From positions 1-12,741 of the forward strand of contig JAEXVC010000253.1 of the NCBI GenBank assembly GCA_023406715.1: a DNA stretch of 12,741 bases, in the 5' to 3' direction. The notes below the pieces were generated by a model, which saw nothing but the letters and a program-made list of their open reading frames with translations, was not told the DNA's origin and ran no database searches. A program made the translations under genes and the position numbers. The stretch is from Bacteroidota bacterium (GTDB lineage: Bacteria > Bacteroidota > Bacteroidia > Bacteroidales > Tenuifilaceae). Below, one piece after another: positions 1 through 9,700 of the stretch (position 1 is the first letter of the stretch; each line of letters begins with the position of its first letter).

Positions 1-3000
1 CCATTGAGGATTGGACTCAGTTTAAAATTAACCTTCCTAACAAAAGTGCTACATACTACATTGCTTTCGAAGGCCAAACAAACTGGGGATACGGCACTTG
101 TATAGATGATATTTCCATTGTGGATAAAGGCGAGCAAGCCCGATACGTTAACGAATTAACTGTTACACAAGCTGATTACACTTTCATTCCTAGCGGGTCG
201 TCAAACGAGCCAATACTTAGAATTGGTCTTAAAGTTTTTGGAAATACAGGTGAGGCTAAGTTGAATTCAGTTGCGCTGAAATCACTTAACACCAACGATA
301 ACGACTTATCGCTTAATGGAGTTAAACTATACCAAACCCCCACAACTTTTTTCAACACCATCACACCCGTTGGTGCTAGCAGTAATTTCAGTAATGGGTA
401 TGTAAACTTTAATGATTTAAACCTTATTCTGCCTAATGGGCAATCGTACCTTTGGGTAACCTACGATGTAAAAAGCACGGCAACACACGGCAACTTGCTC
501 GATGCAATGATTGAACTTGGAGGCATTCAGGTCGGGGATTCGCTTTACCCAAAAATAAATGAATCGCCAATTGGTGAACGCGTTATATATGAAACAATAT
601 ACAGCCAAAACTTTGATGGCACCCATGGTTGGAATTTGTCTGGCGAGTTTGAGGTTGACTCACCTAAAGGCAAGGGAGGATTGGTAATTGGATATCCCGA
701 TCCAACGGCTGCTTATAGCGGGAGTAAAGTATTGGGTACCGACTTAAATGGAATGGGGAGTACCGATGGAGACTATGAAAATAGCGTTAACGAAAGTCAG
801 TCCTACAAAGCAATATCACCTTCAGTAAATGCATTATTCTATAAAGACCTCAAGGTGAACTACAGGCGGCATTTGAACGTTGAGGTTTGGGATAAAGCAT
901 ATGTTGATGTAAACAAAAACAACAGCTCTACATGGAGTAATGTATGGTTCAACAACAACTATTTTACCGACCAACTTTGGACAAAAACATCGCACGATAT
1001 TCCTAGTGCAGTTTCGCGCTCCAACAACCTTAAATTCCGGTTTGTACTTGGACCTACAGATGTAGGAACAACATACTCAGGTTGGAACATTGACGATTTT
1101 ATTGTTACTGGCGATTACATTACAAAGGATGTTGGCGTAGTTTCTTTGGTTTATCCACTTTCGGGTTGTGGCCACTCTGCAACGGATAGTGTAATTGTGA
1201 AAATTGCAAACCTAGGGGCGGAGGCATCACCATCAAATTTTCCGGTTCAGTATTCCTTTAACAATGGCACAACCTGGACAACCAATTACGTAAACCAAAG
1301 TATCCCTGCAGGCGATACTATTGAGTTCAAATTCACCACTAAAGTAAATTTAACATCACCTGGAATTAAAAACTTTAAAGCACGAACAAGATTAACTGGC
1401 GATGAAGATGCATCGAACGATGGTATCTCCAGTCAAATTTATATTGTTCCAACATACACAGCACCCTACACCGAGAATTTCGAAAGTAACGACGGCTACT
1501 GGAGAGCATTTGGCACTTCACTTTGGCAGTGGGGTACTTCGGGTAAAGCTTCAATTAGTGGAGGGTCTAAATCATGGATAACTAGTCTTACCCAAAATTA
1601 TGGAGATATCCTTATTGGAGATATTGACACTATTGCAACCGAAGATTTTGAGAATACAACAGGCTGGACCTTAAACGGGGAGTTCCAAATTGCAACACCA
1701 ATGTTTGTTGCCGACACCATCCCTTACTTTACATATAGCGGCATAAAATGTCTTGGAACAGACCTTACCCGCCTAGGTAGTCGGAAAGGAATGTATGAAA
1801 ATGCGACAACAGTGGATGCTATATCGCCATTCTTCAATGTTGCAAATTATACAAACTTAAAACTCATTTACTATAAATGGCATAAAGTTGCTGCTGGCGA
1901 TACAGCAAAAATTCAAGCAAGCAGCAACGGAACTAACTGGAAAACCATTTGGACTAACTCAGGCCTTGCTGTTACAGAGGATATTTGGACCCAAGAATCA
2001 TTAAATATACCAGACAGTTTAGCGAATGGAGGTAGTATTAAATTCCGTTTTGTAATAATTTCCAATTCCGATGGAGTTGTGACCGAAGGTCTAAACTTTG
2101 ACGATATGGTTCTAACTGGAAAATTATTCACAAACAACTTTGCATACCTACAAAGTCCATGCTTCAACTTTACCGGAATAAATAAACCCATTTTAGACCT
2201 CTCGGTATTTAATCATACCGAAGCCGAAGTTGATGGTGCTAGTTTACAATACTCTATCGATAATGGCAACTCATGGAACTATATTGAAAATACCGATTCG
2301 CACGATGACTACTGGAACTGGTACAACGATAGTACTGTTGCGGCAATAGGCAAAGATGGATGGACTGGAGTTGACACTCAATGGAGAGGTTCAAAACATC
2401 TATTGCCAGCAGCAATTGCTAACAAAAACAATGTTATATTCCGTTTAGCATTTAAAGCAGATAAGGCCAATAACAACTTTGGAGGAATTGGGGTTGATAA
2501 TTTTAAACTTTATAACGCACCACACGATGTTGGTGTAAATGCAATCACTAGCCCTTCGACAACCTGTAATCTTAGCAATCAAGAAACAATTAATCTTCAA
2601 ATTAACAATTTTGGCGTAAGGGATATGCTTGTGGGCGACTCCATTACTGTTCAAGTAAATGTAGTACACCCAGAATTTACTGACAGCCAAACCGATAAGA
2701 TTATACTTTCATCGAATCTCGTTACAGGTGGAAGCATTAACCACCCCATAACCAAAAAGTTTGACTTTTCTTTAAGTGGACAGTATGATATTGAGGCAAA
2801 AACTTCTATAGAAACAGATCCACTCTTCTACTCCGCAACTGATAATGATGTTAAAACAAAAACAGTAATGGTTCAAAAGCCTGATGTAGACTTAGGGGAT
2901 GATATCTACACCCTTAACCCAACATCGGTAATTCTTGATGCTACTTGTTCTGGAACCGTTTCATACCAATGGTTTAAAGCACCCAATTTTGTTACAGTAA

Positions 3001-6000
3001 TTGCAATTTCACCTAGTCTAGCTGTAACCGATCCAAATGGTGGTACATACGTTGTTAAGGTTACTAACACCATTCCATGTACAACCATAGATACGGTAAC
3101 TGTTCATAGACTAATTCGCGACGTTGGTGTTTCATCATTTAATAGCCCAATTAGTTCCTGTGAACTATCCAACCAAACTCCATTTGAAGTTTATATTAAA
3201 AACTTTGGAACTGATACGCTAAAAACTGGCTCAAACATTGATATTAGTTACATATTCAATGGTAATCCAAGAAAAGATTCTACCTGGACTATGGACAGAA
3301 ACCTAATCCCTAACGATTCATTACTATTCACCTTCAATAAAACGTTAAACCTACAGACCGTTGGTGCATACAACCTTAAGGCTTGGGCTAAAGTTAGCTT
3401 GGATGAATTAACAACCAACGACACCACCTCAAAAACCATTGACGTTTGGGGATATCCAACATTCGACCTAAAAACTACCATGGGGTTACCAAAAGATAGT
3501 GTAACTGTTTTGAATCCAACTTACATTATTGACGCTGGTGCCGGATGGAATGCATACTTATGGTTGAACGATAATAGCACAAACCAAACTTACACTATGG
3601 CGAATACGGGCTGGGCTAAAGTAACAGTGTTCAATAATCACACCTGCCCTGCAACAGACTCAATTTATGTTGATTTAAGTTTTGCTGATATTTCTGTAAG
3701 CGAAGTTGTTACCCCTGTTACCGCCTGTGCAATTAGCGGAACTGTATTTCCTCAAATAAAAATTAAAAATGCTGGTACAAATACGATTCCTTCAGGAACA
3801 AATATCCAACTAAAGTACTACCTGAATTCAGTATTAAAAGAATCGCCAGTATTAACTCTCAGTGCCGATTTATTACCAAATGCTACCAGAAGCGTTGTTT
3901 TTGGAACCGGAGTAAACATCTCGGTCAAAGGGACTTATAATTTTGACTTTGTGGCAACGTTCCCTTCAGATTCTAAATCAAGCAACGATAGCATCAGGCA
4001 TACTGTTAATGTTTTTGGATATCCTGCTATAAGTTTACCAGACTCAGTATTTACTCGAAACTCATCCTACATAATTGATGCAGGTTCTGGACGCGATAGT
4101 TACAGTTGGTCGACAGGAGCTACAACTCAACAGATAACAGTAGACCAAACTAATAAGTATAAAGTGACTGTGGTAGAAAATGGAATGTGCTCAAGCCAAG
4201 ACTCTGTGGTGGTAACATTCCTAAAGCATAATTATACTATCAACCAAATTATTAATCCTGTTACATCGTGCAGTACACCAGCCTTGCAATCAGTAACATT
4301 GCGTTACAGCAATATAGGCAACGATACGCTAAAGGCTGGCCAACAAGTAATATTTGGCTATGCAATAGACGATGAGTTCTTTGCTGAAAAGACTTACACA
4401 TTAACATCTGCTCTAAAACCTGGTCAATTCATGCTATACACATTCAGCGATAAACTTGACCTTTCTACGCCCAAAACCAGATATATTGAGGCCTATGGTA
4501 AATACAACGGAGATATCAACTCTACCGACGATACCATAATGGTTACTTTCGATATCAAAGCATCGCCTATTGTTAACCTTGGTGCGGATAGGGTAATTAG
4601 AACCGAAAACATTACTCTTGATGGAGGTGAAGGAACTGGATATAACTACCTATGGCAAGATAACAGCACAAACCGTTTCTTTATTGTTGAAAACACAGGA
4701 AATTATTGGGTTACTACTACTGCTCCGAATGGTTGTTCCGATAGAGATACTGTTACTATAACTGCACTTAAGCCTGATTTAAGAGTATCGTCAATAATAT
4801 CACCGGCATCGGCTTGTATTTTAAGTAGTACGCAACAAGTGCAGGTTGAGATTGAAAACTTTGGAACCGATACCATTTTTGTTGGACAAACAATTAATGT
4901 TTCCTATGAAATAAATGATGTGTTACAACAAACTCAAGGAATTACGCTCACACAAAAATTCTTCCCTGGACAAAAATTAACGCATCTCTTCACAAAAACT
5001 TCCGACATGAGTGGTGTTGGAACTTATATCATCAAAAGTTACACCACCTACTCCGGGGACCTAAATCCGTTCAATAACACTGCTACAAAAACGGTTATCA
5101 CCTTAGGTATTCCAACCGTTGATATTGGGCCAGATAGAGGGGTCTGCTCGGGTTCATCACTAACCCTTGATGCTGGAAACCCAGGAGCTACTTACCTATG
5201 GAGTACTTCTGCCACAACCCAAACTATCAATGTAAGTTCGGCAGGCACATACTCAGTACAGGTAACCGATGGATATGGTTGCTCAAATACAGGGGCAGTT
5301 ACAATACACGTTAACTCATTGCCAACAGTTACACATACTCCACTCGATGATGTATGCTTCAGTGAGCCAGAATTTACATTAACAGGAGGCACACCTTCCA
5401 ATGGAAATTATAGTGGTAGTGGAGTTAGTAGCAATAAATTTACTGCAGCTACTGCAGGTGCTGGCACACATAGTTTAACTTACACCTACACCGATGGAAA
5501 TGGCTGCTCTAACTCTACCCCTGTAAGTATAACTGTTCGAGAAAAGTTAAATGTCGATTTAGGCGCAGATAGGTCAATAACAGCACCCGAGGTTTTAGAT
5601 GCAGGTGCAGGCTTTACTTCATATAAATGGCAAAATAACTCAACAGATCAAACCTACACTGTTGTTACTTCTGGATTCTACTACGTTACAGTTACTGATG
5701 CTCTTGGATGTACAGGCTACGATGAGGTTAACATTACATTCCTTGAAACATCTGATATAATTGTTTCGAAGCTAGTTTCTCCAGTTACCGGATGTTACCA
5801 GAGCACACCTACCCCTATTACGTTTGAAATTAAAAACAGGGGGACAAAAACCTTTATAGATGGCGAAAAAATAAACTTACGCTACCGTATTGGTTCAAGT
5901 GCATTTGTTACAGATGAATATACATTCAAATCGAACTTTGCTCAGAATAACACTTTAGAATACACCTTTACTAATGGAGTTAACTTGAGTTCAGGTAATT

Positions 6001-6572
6001 TCACATTTACCTGCTACACCATAATTAATGGAGAAAAAGGCGACTCTACCGATTACAATATTACAATCCATCCATCGCCAGTATTCAACTTTGCTTCCGA
6101 TACAATAAGAGTAAGCGCAAGCAACATAAATGGATATGTCCTTAATTCTGGGGTAAACTATCCAACATATAATTGGAGTACAGGCGCAACAAGTCCAAAC
6201 ATAACTATTAATCAGCATGGAAAATACTGGCTAAGGGTAACCGATGCCAACAACTGTAGTGCTTCCGATACAGTTGTAGTTTGGTGGCCTGTTAGTACTG
6301 AAATTATTTCCGGTATTGATGCAACTATTAAGTTATTTCCTAATCCGGTTAAGGATAAGTTGAATATATTGGTAGAATCAGAGAAAGCGTATTCCTACAC
6401 TATTGAGGTTATGAACCCACAAGGAGTGTTAGTTCACAAACAAAAAACATTACCTTCGAACAATATCATGGATACAATTGGCATGGAAGACTTAACCCCA
6501 GGAATTTACTTAATAAAAGTTAGCAATGAGAAGGGAAGTGCAGTATTCAAAATAATTGTGACAAATAGCTAA
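1..6572 (+). CDS. Giant T9SS-secreted multidomain surface protein, 3' part (5' end outside window)
   Basis: The frame is open from the first base (codons start at position 3), so this is the C-terminal ~2190 residues of a longer protein; the GTG at 120 is internal, not a start. Domains by position: end of a choice-of-anchor J / cleaved-adhesin domain with the IDDISIV motif (3-128); a domain resembling the BNR-associated N-terminal domain (138-596); jelly-roll A ending in NIDDFIVTG (600-1112); CARDB-like (1128-1450); a second jelly-roll (1467-2522) apparently interrupted by a copy of A; six CARDB plus Ig-like units (2523-6290); a C-terminal domain with LFPNP and LTPGIYLIKV (about 6291-6569), the hallmark of the T9SS type A sorting signal. 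Inference: it is exported by the Sec system and T9SS and anchored to or released from the cell surface as an adhesin, or as the stalk of an enzyme whose catalytic part lies upstream. No catalytic motif is visible in this part. It ends with TAA, 19 bases before a strong terminator. Confidence 0.93.
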   Translation, partial: IEDWTQFKINLPNKSATYYIAFEGQTNWGYGTCIDDISIVDKGEQARYVNELTVTQADYTFIPSGSSNEPILRIGLKVFGNTGEAKLNSVALKSLNTNDNDLSLNGVKLYQTPTTFFNTITPVGASSNFSNGYVNFNDLNLILPNGQSYLWVTYDVKSTATHGNLLDAMIELGGIQVGDSLYPKINESPIGERVIYETIYSQNFDGTHGWNLSGEFEVDSPKGKGGLVIGYPDPTAAYSGSKVLGTDLNGMGSTDGDYENSVNESQSYKAISPSVNALFYKDLKVNYRRHLNVEVWDKAYVDVNKNNSSTWSNVWFNNNYFTDQLWTKTSHDIPSAVSRSNNLKFRFVLGPTDVGTTYSGWNIDDFIVTGDYITKDVGVVSLVYPLSGCGHSATDSVIVKIANLGAEASPSNFPVQYSFNNGTTWTTNYVNQSIPAGDTIEFKFTTKVNLTSPGIKNFKARTRLTGDEDASNDGISSQIYIVPTYTAPYTENFESNDGYWRAFGTSLWQWGTSGKASISGGSKSWITSLTQNYGDILIGDIDTIATEDFENTTGWTLNGEFQIATPMFVADTIPYFTYSGIKCLGTDLTRLGSRKGMYENATTVDAISPFFNVANYTNLKLIYYKWHKVAAGDTAKIQASSNGTNWKTIWTNSGLAVTEDIWTQESLNIPDSLANGGSIKFRFVIISNSDGVVTEGLNFDDMVLTGKLFTNNFAYLQSPCFNFTGINKPILDLSVFNHTEAEVDGASLQYSIDNGNSWNYIENTDSHDDYWNWYNDSTVAAIGKDGWTGVDTQWRGSKHLLPAAIANKNNVIFRLAFKADKANNNFGGIGVDNFKLYNAPHDVGVNAITSPSTTCNLSNQETINLQINNFGVRDMLVGDSITVQVNVVHPEFTDSQTDKIILSSNLVTGGSINHPITKKFDFSLSGQYDIEAKTSIETDPLFYSATDNDVKTKTVMVQKPDVDLGDDIYTLNPTSVILDATCSGTVSYQWFKAPNFVTVIAISPSLAVTDPNGGTYVVKVTNTIPCTTIDTVTVHRLIRDVGVSSFNSPISSCELSNQTPFEVYIKNFGTDTLKTGSNIDISYIFNGNPRKDSTWTMDRNLIPNDSLLFTFNKTLNLQTVGAYNLKAWAKVSLDELTTNDTTSKTIDVWGYPTFDLKTTMGLPKDSVTVLNPTYIIDAGAGWNAYLWLNDNSTNQTYTMANTGWAKVTVFNNHTCPATDSIYVDLSFADISVSEVVTPVTACAISGTVFPQIKIKNAGTNTIPSGTNIQLKYYLNSVLKESPVLTLSADLLPNATRSVVFGTGVNISVKGTYNFDFVATFPSDSKSSNDSIRHTVNVFGYPAISLPDSVFTRNSSYIIDAGSGRDSYSWSTGATTQQITVDQTNKYKVTVVENGMCSSQDSVVVTFLKHNYTINQIINPVTSCSTPALQSVTLRYSNIGNDTLKAGQQVIFGYAIDDEFFAEKTYTLTSALKPGQFMLYTFSDKLDLSTPKTRYIEAYGKYNGDINSTDDTIMVTFDIKASPIVNLGADRVIRTENITLDGGEGTGYNYLWQDNSTNRFFIVENTGNYWVTTTAPNGCSDRDTVTITALKPDLRVSSIISPASACILSSTQQVQVEIENFGTDTIFVGQTINVSYEINDVLQQTQGITLTQKFFPGQKLTHLFTKTSDMSGVGTYIIKSYTTYSGDLNPFNNTATKTVITLGIPTVDIGPDRGVCSGSSLTLDAGNPGATYLWSTSATTQTINVSSAGTYSVQVTDGYGCSNTGAVTIHVNSLPTVTHTPLDDVCFSEPEFTLTGGTPSNGNYSGSGVSSNKFTAATAGAGTHSLTYTYTDGNGCSNSTPVSITVREKLNVDLGADRSITAPEVLDAGAGFTSYKWQNNSTDQTYTVVTSGFYYVTVTDALGCTGYDEVNITFLETSDIIVSKLVSPVTGCYQSTPTPITFEIKNRGTKTFIDGEKINLRYRIGSSAFVTDEYTFKSNFAQNNTLEYTFTNGVNLSSGNFTFTCYTIINGEKGDSTDYNITIHPSPVFNFASDTIRVSASNINGYVLNSGVNYPTYNWSTGATSPNITINQHGKYWLRVTDANNCSASDTVVVWWPVSTEIISGIDATIKLFPNPVKDKLNILVESEKAYSYTIEVMNPQGVLVHKQKTLPSNNIMDTIGMEDLTPGIYLIKVSNEKGSAVFKIIVTNS
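1605..2132 (+). other. Jelly-roll domain inserted inside another jelly-roll domain of the surface protein
   Basis: This segment encodes about 176 residues that align by eye with jelly-roll A at 600-1112. Shared landmarks in the same order are GW-L-GEF, YSG-K-LGTDL, GS--G-YEN, AISP, KFRFV and a final DD---TG. It sits between two halves of a different domain: the first half (1467-1604) has FW-like aromatic residues, QWGTSG and SW-T-LTQNY; the second half (2133-2522) resumes with NNFAYLQSPCFNF and an SIDNGNSW strand. In related Bacteroidota proteins, as I recall them, the LT-NY segment runs almost directly into a YL-SP strand, so the outer domain seems to have taken in a whole second domain at a loop. 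The exact boundaries are estimates. Confidence 0.6.
2523..6290 (+). repeat. Six CARDB + Ig-like repeat units (protein-level repeats)
   Basis: Units begin at about 2523, 3117, 3684, 4224, 4770 and 5745. Each opens with a pattern like DVGVS--SP-S-C, followed by a CARDB-type beta-sandwich (NFGTDTL, a central N-L-PG segment, F-F-K). Each then has an Ig-like domain with a LDAG-G---Y-WS/-N-ST-Q start and a G-Y-V-VT---GC-S-D-V-V end. The fifth unit is expanded: after its first Ig (about 5115-5315) it carries a longer PKD-like domain (5316-5549) and another Ig (5550-5744). A further lone CARDB copy sits at 1128-1450. The copies are clearly diverged at the DNA level, so they look old rather than freshly duplicated. 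Such arrays usually act as rigid stalks; ligand binding cannot be judged from sequence. Confidence 0.8.
6291..6569 (+). other. T9SS type A C-terminal sorting domain
   Basis: The last ~90 residues follow the final Ig domain and contain IKLFPNPVKDKLNI near the start, an EVMNPQGVLV strand, a MEDLTPGIYLIKV core and a GSAVFKIIV end. This is the known layout of the T9SS type A sorting domain (Por secretion tail family): PNP turn, central G, L--G-Y-v-k and a short hydrophobic C-terminal strand. In the family it directs passage through the outer membrane by the SprA translocon and is usually cleaved by PorU. Both points are family knowledge; only the sequence match is seen here. Confidence 0.92.
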
Positions 6573-6591
6573 ACTCCTTTGTATTGTATCA

Positions 6592-6630
6592 AAAACGGAG
6601 TATTTCATAAGAAATACTCCGTTTTATTTT
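6592..6630 (+). terminator. Rho-independent terminator of the surface-protein gene
   Basis: A perfect 15-bp inverted repeat (6592-6606 with 6611-6625, arm AAAACGGAGTATTTC) closes on a four-base ATAA loop. It is followed by a T-rich tail (TTTTATTTTT around 6622-6631). It begins 19 bases after the stop codon. An A-run on the 5' arm gives a short T-run on the other strand too, so it may also work in reverse. Confidence 0.88.
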
Positions 6631-6768
6631 TCACAACTTAGATTCTTTCAAAATAAACAATTCTGACAATAATCATTAATTTGAACTTGAAAGGTTTATA
6701 CATTCGAACTTCGTAAATTTAATTTTACTCACAGTTATTATCCGAATTCTTCATTAAAATATTTTGCT

Positions 6769-9700
6769 ATGCATAAAATTGATAAACACCCCATTCTTGA
6801 AGTACCTAAGGTGGAAAATGTTACATTTCTATTTGAAGGAAAACAAGTGAAGGGCGAGAAAGGTTTTACAATTGCTGCGGCTTTACACCAAGCAGGCTTT
6901 CCTGTTCACAGTCACAGTATTGAGCATCGCGAGCGAAGCCTTGAGTGCGGTATCGGGAAGTGTGGTGCCTGCGAAATGCTTGTGGATGGACAAATAAAAC
7001 GTATTTGTATAACTCCCGTTGATGGTGTTAAGGAGGTACGCGAAATTCCTCAGGAGCACACTCCCGATGTTAAACCAGCCAACAAGCAACATAGCACTAA
7101 GGTTTACAAAACAACCGTGGCTATTATTGGTGCTGGTCCTGCAGGTTTGGCTGCACGCGAGGTTCTTTTACAGCATGGTGTGGAAAACATTGTAATTGAC
7201 AATAATGCCACCATCGGCGGACAGTTCAACATGCAAACACACCAGTTCTTCTTCTTCGAAAAGGAGAAAAAGTTCGGAGGTATGCGTGGTTTCGATATTG
7301 CAAAAACACTTGCTGGCGATAACCACGAGGGAATTTTCCTCGATAGCACCGTTTGGGATGTATTAGAAAACAAGCGTATTGCGGTTAAAAACATTATTAC
7401 AGAGGAAATTTACTTTGTTGAGGCCGACCATATGGTAATTGCCACTGGTGCTGTGCCTTTTATGCCTACATTTGAGAACGACGACCTTCCAGGCGTTTAC
7501 ACCGCCGCCGTGGTTCAAAAAATGATGAACCAAGAGTTCACGCTACTTGGCAAAAATGTTCTTTCAGTGGGCGCCGGAAATATTGGATATTTAACCAGCT
7601 ACCAACTTATGCAGGCTGGCGCAAACGTTAAGGCTATTATTGAGGCTATGCCACACGAGGGCGGCTTCCCAGTTCAGGCAAACCGTGTACGCCGCTTGGG
7701 TATTCCAATTATGCTAGGTAAGATACTTGTTAAAGCCTTACCAAACGAAGACCATACAGGTATTGTTGGCGCTGTTATTGCCGATGCAAAAGATTTTAAA
7801 CCAGTACCTGGTACCGAGCAAATAATTGAGGGTATTGATGCAATCAACATTTGCACAGGCCTTGTTCCCGATGATCAACTATTGATTAAAGGTAACGAGA
7901 TATTTGGCCGCAACTGCTACGGAGCAGGCGATGCCATTAAGATTGGTGAAGGCACAAGTGCCGTTCTACGCGGAAAACAAGTTGCCTTCGAAATTCTTCA
8001 CGAACTAGGCGCTCGCTTTAAGTACGATACCTACCTAAATATCAGCAAGGAGTATATCGATAGTCAACAACACCCTGTAAGAGTTATTGAGAGTCCTTAT
8101 CTCCCAACCGATGAGCGTAAAAAAGCAAAACCATTTGTGCAAATCGACTGTTTGTACGGTTTTGCTTGCAATCCTTGTACTTTTGCTTGTCCACATGGAG
8201 CAATTACCAAAAATTCAACCAGCACTGTACCTGTTGTCGATTTTAACAAGTGTATTGGTTGCATGGACTGCGTTTACCAATGCCCTGGTTTAGCAATATT
8301 TGGCTACAGCTACGCTAAGGATTGGTTATTCCTGCCAATTGAGTATGAAGCACAGGAAGGTGCCGAGGTATTTTTAGTTGATAATAACGGCAAAGTACTT
8401 GGCAACGGAGTTATTGAAAAAATACTCCGTAAACCCAATAAAACCAATGTTGCTCGTGTAAAATCGCACGATTTGCATGGCGATGATTTACTCAATGCTC
8501 GTGGATTTATTGTTAAGGAAAACTTCCCAAAACCAATAGAAATAAAGAAAACATCTTACAAGCCAGAGGAGAAAATCTACGTTTGCCACTGCGACGATGT
8601 AAGCTTAGATGAAATTATGGAGGTTATTGGCGATCGCAAGTTTATATCGGCCGATGAAATTAAACATACCACCCGCTTGGGCATGGGCGCTTGTCGTGGT
8701 AAACGTTGTATTAAGCGTTTAAAAACCACACTCGCTCCAAAGGGAATTCAAATTGTAGGCGATGCAACTCCTCGTGGACCACTTAGCAACCAAGTTTCTA
8801 TGGGCGAACTTTACCCAAAGGATGTTCCAGAAACTTACATCACCGGAGTAAATGGTAAAAAAGCAAGAGTTGAGAAAATTCCTGTGCTTATTGCTGGCGG
8901 GGGTATGGCTGGTAGCTCACTTTTCCGGTATATGGCCGAGGCAGGTTTAAAGCCTGTTCTACTAAACTATGGACGTGGTGCCAGCTGGCGTAATATTGCC
9001 GGTGGACGTACAGCTTTCTCGCTACCCGAAATTGCAGAGATCGCCGAAATGAACCACAAACTATTCCAGGATCTTCATACAGTTTCAAATATTGACTACA
9101 GACCAATCAACTATGTAAACTTTGCCCACGACGAGAATACCAGGAAAGCCCTTGAGGCTTCAATGGCATGGAGCAGTGCTTATATGATTGATCCAAAGGA
9201 TTTCCAAAAGGAAATTTCTCCCTTTATGAATCCTAAACTTTCTACCTACAACGCTGCTCTTATTACCAAAGGATGCTGGCAAGCAACTCCCGGCAAAACA
9301 ATCGATTTGCTTCGCAAAATTGGAATCGAGAAAGGTGGTGTTATTAAGGAGGATTGCGAGTTAATTAGCATTCACAAGAATGGGAATGGCTTTGTAGCCT
9401 TGGTTCGCGACCACGACAAGAGTTACGTTGAGTATCATGCCGATAATTTTGTAAACGCACTCGGACCAACTGGCGAGAAGTTTACCCGTCAACTTGGAAT
9501 TTACACCGGAATTTACCCTGTAAAACACCAAGCGTTTATTACACATCGTTTACCTTGGTTAGGAGTTAATGGCGATCCTCTAGGAATGCTTATCGACCGC
9601 AGAAATTATAAAGGATTTGTGGCAGTATACGGACAGCAGCTTGCAGAAACTGGACAAATTATTGGCTGCGCATCGCCGGCAGTTGATCCACGTGAAGCTG

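Noticed and set aside
120..122. GTG at 120 as the start of the surface-protein gene
   Set aside because: The frame is open to the window edge and encodes a recognisable choice-of-anchor J end before this codon, so the true start is outside.
1222..2282. Asp-box-like motifs (SIDNGNSW, SFNNGTTW, SSNGTNW) suggesting a sialidase
   Set aside because: They are single copies in jelly-roll and CARDB strands, not a regular series of propeller blades, and no sialidase active-site arginines or RIP motif can be seen.
2523..6290. Recent tandem DNA repeats or phase-variation tract in the repeat array
   Set aside because: The units are alike only at protein level; no long identical DNA stretches or short-sequence tracts were noticed.
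6680..6721. Possible Bacteroidota promoter for the flavoprotein (TTTG at 6680-6683 with TACATTCG at 6699-6706, or TAAATTTA at 6714-6721)
   Set aside because: Each -7 candidate has a mismatch to TAnnTTTG and the spacing to a TTTG or TTG box is off (15 and 24 bases, usual about 19-20), so no call is made. A promoter must exist in 6632-6768 because a terminator precedes it.
8087..8293. Small open frame inside the flavoprotein gene
   Set aside because: It lies in another frame across the conserved ferredoxin cysteines of the flavoprotein, has no ribosome binding site and resembles no family; it is a shadow.
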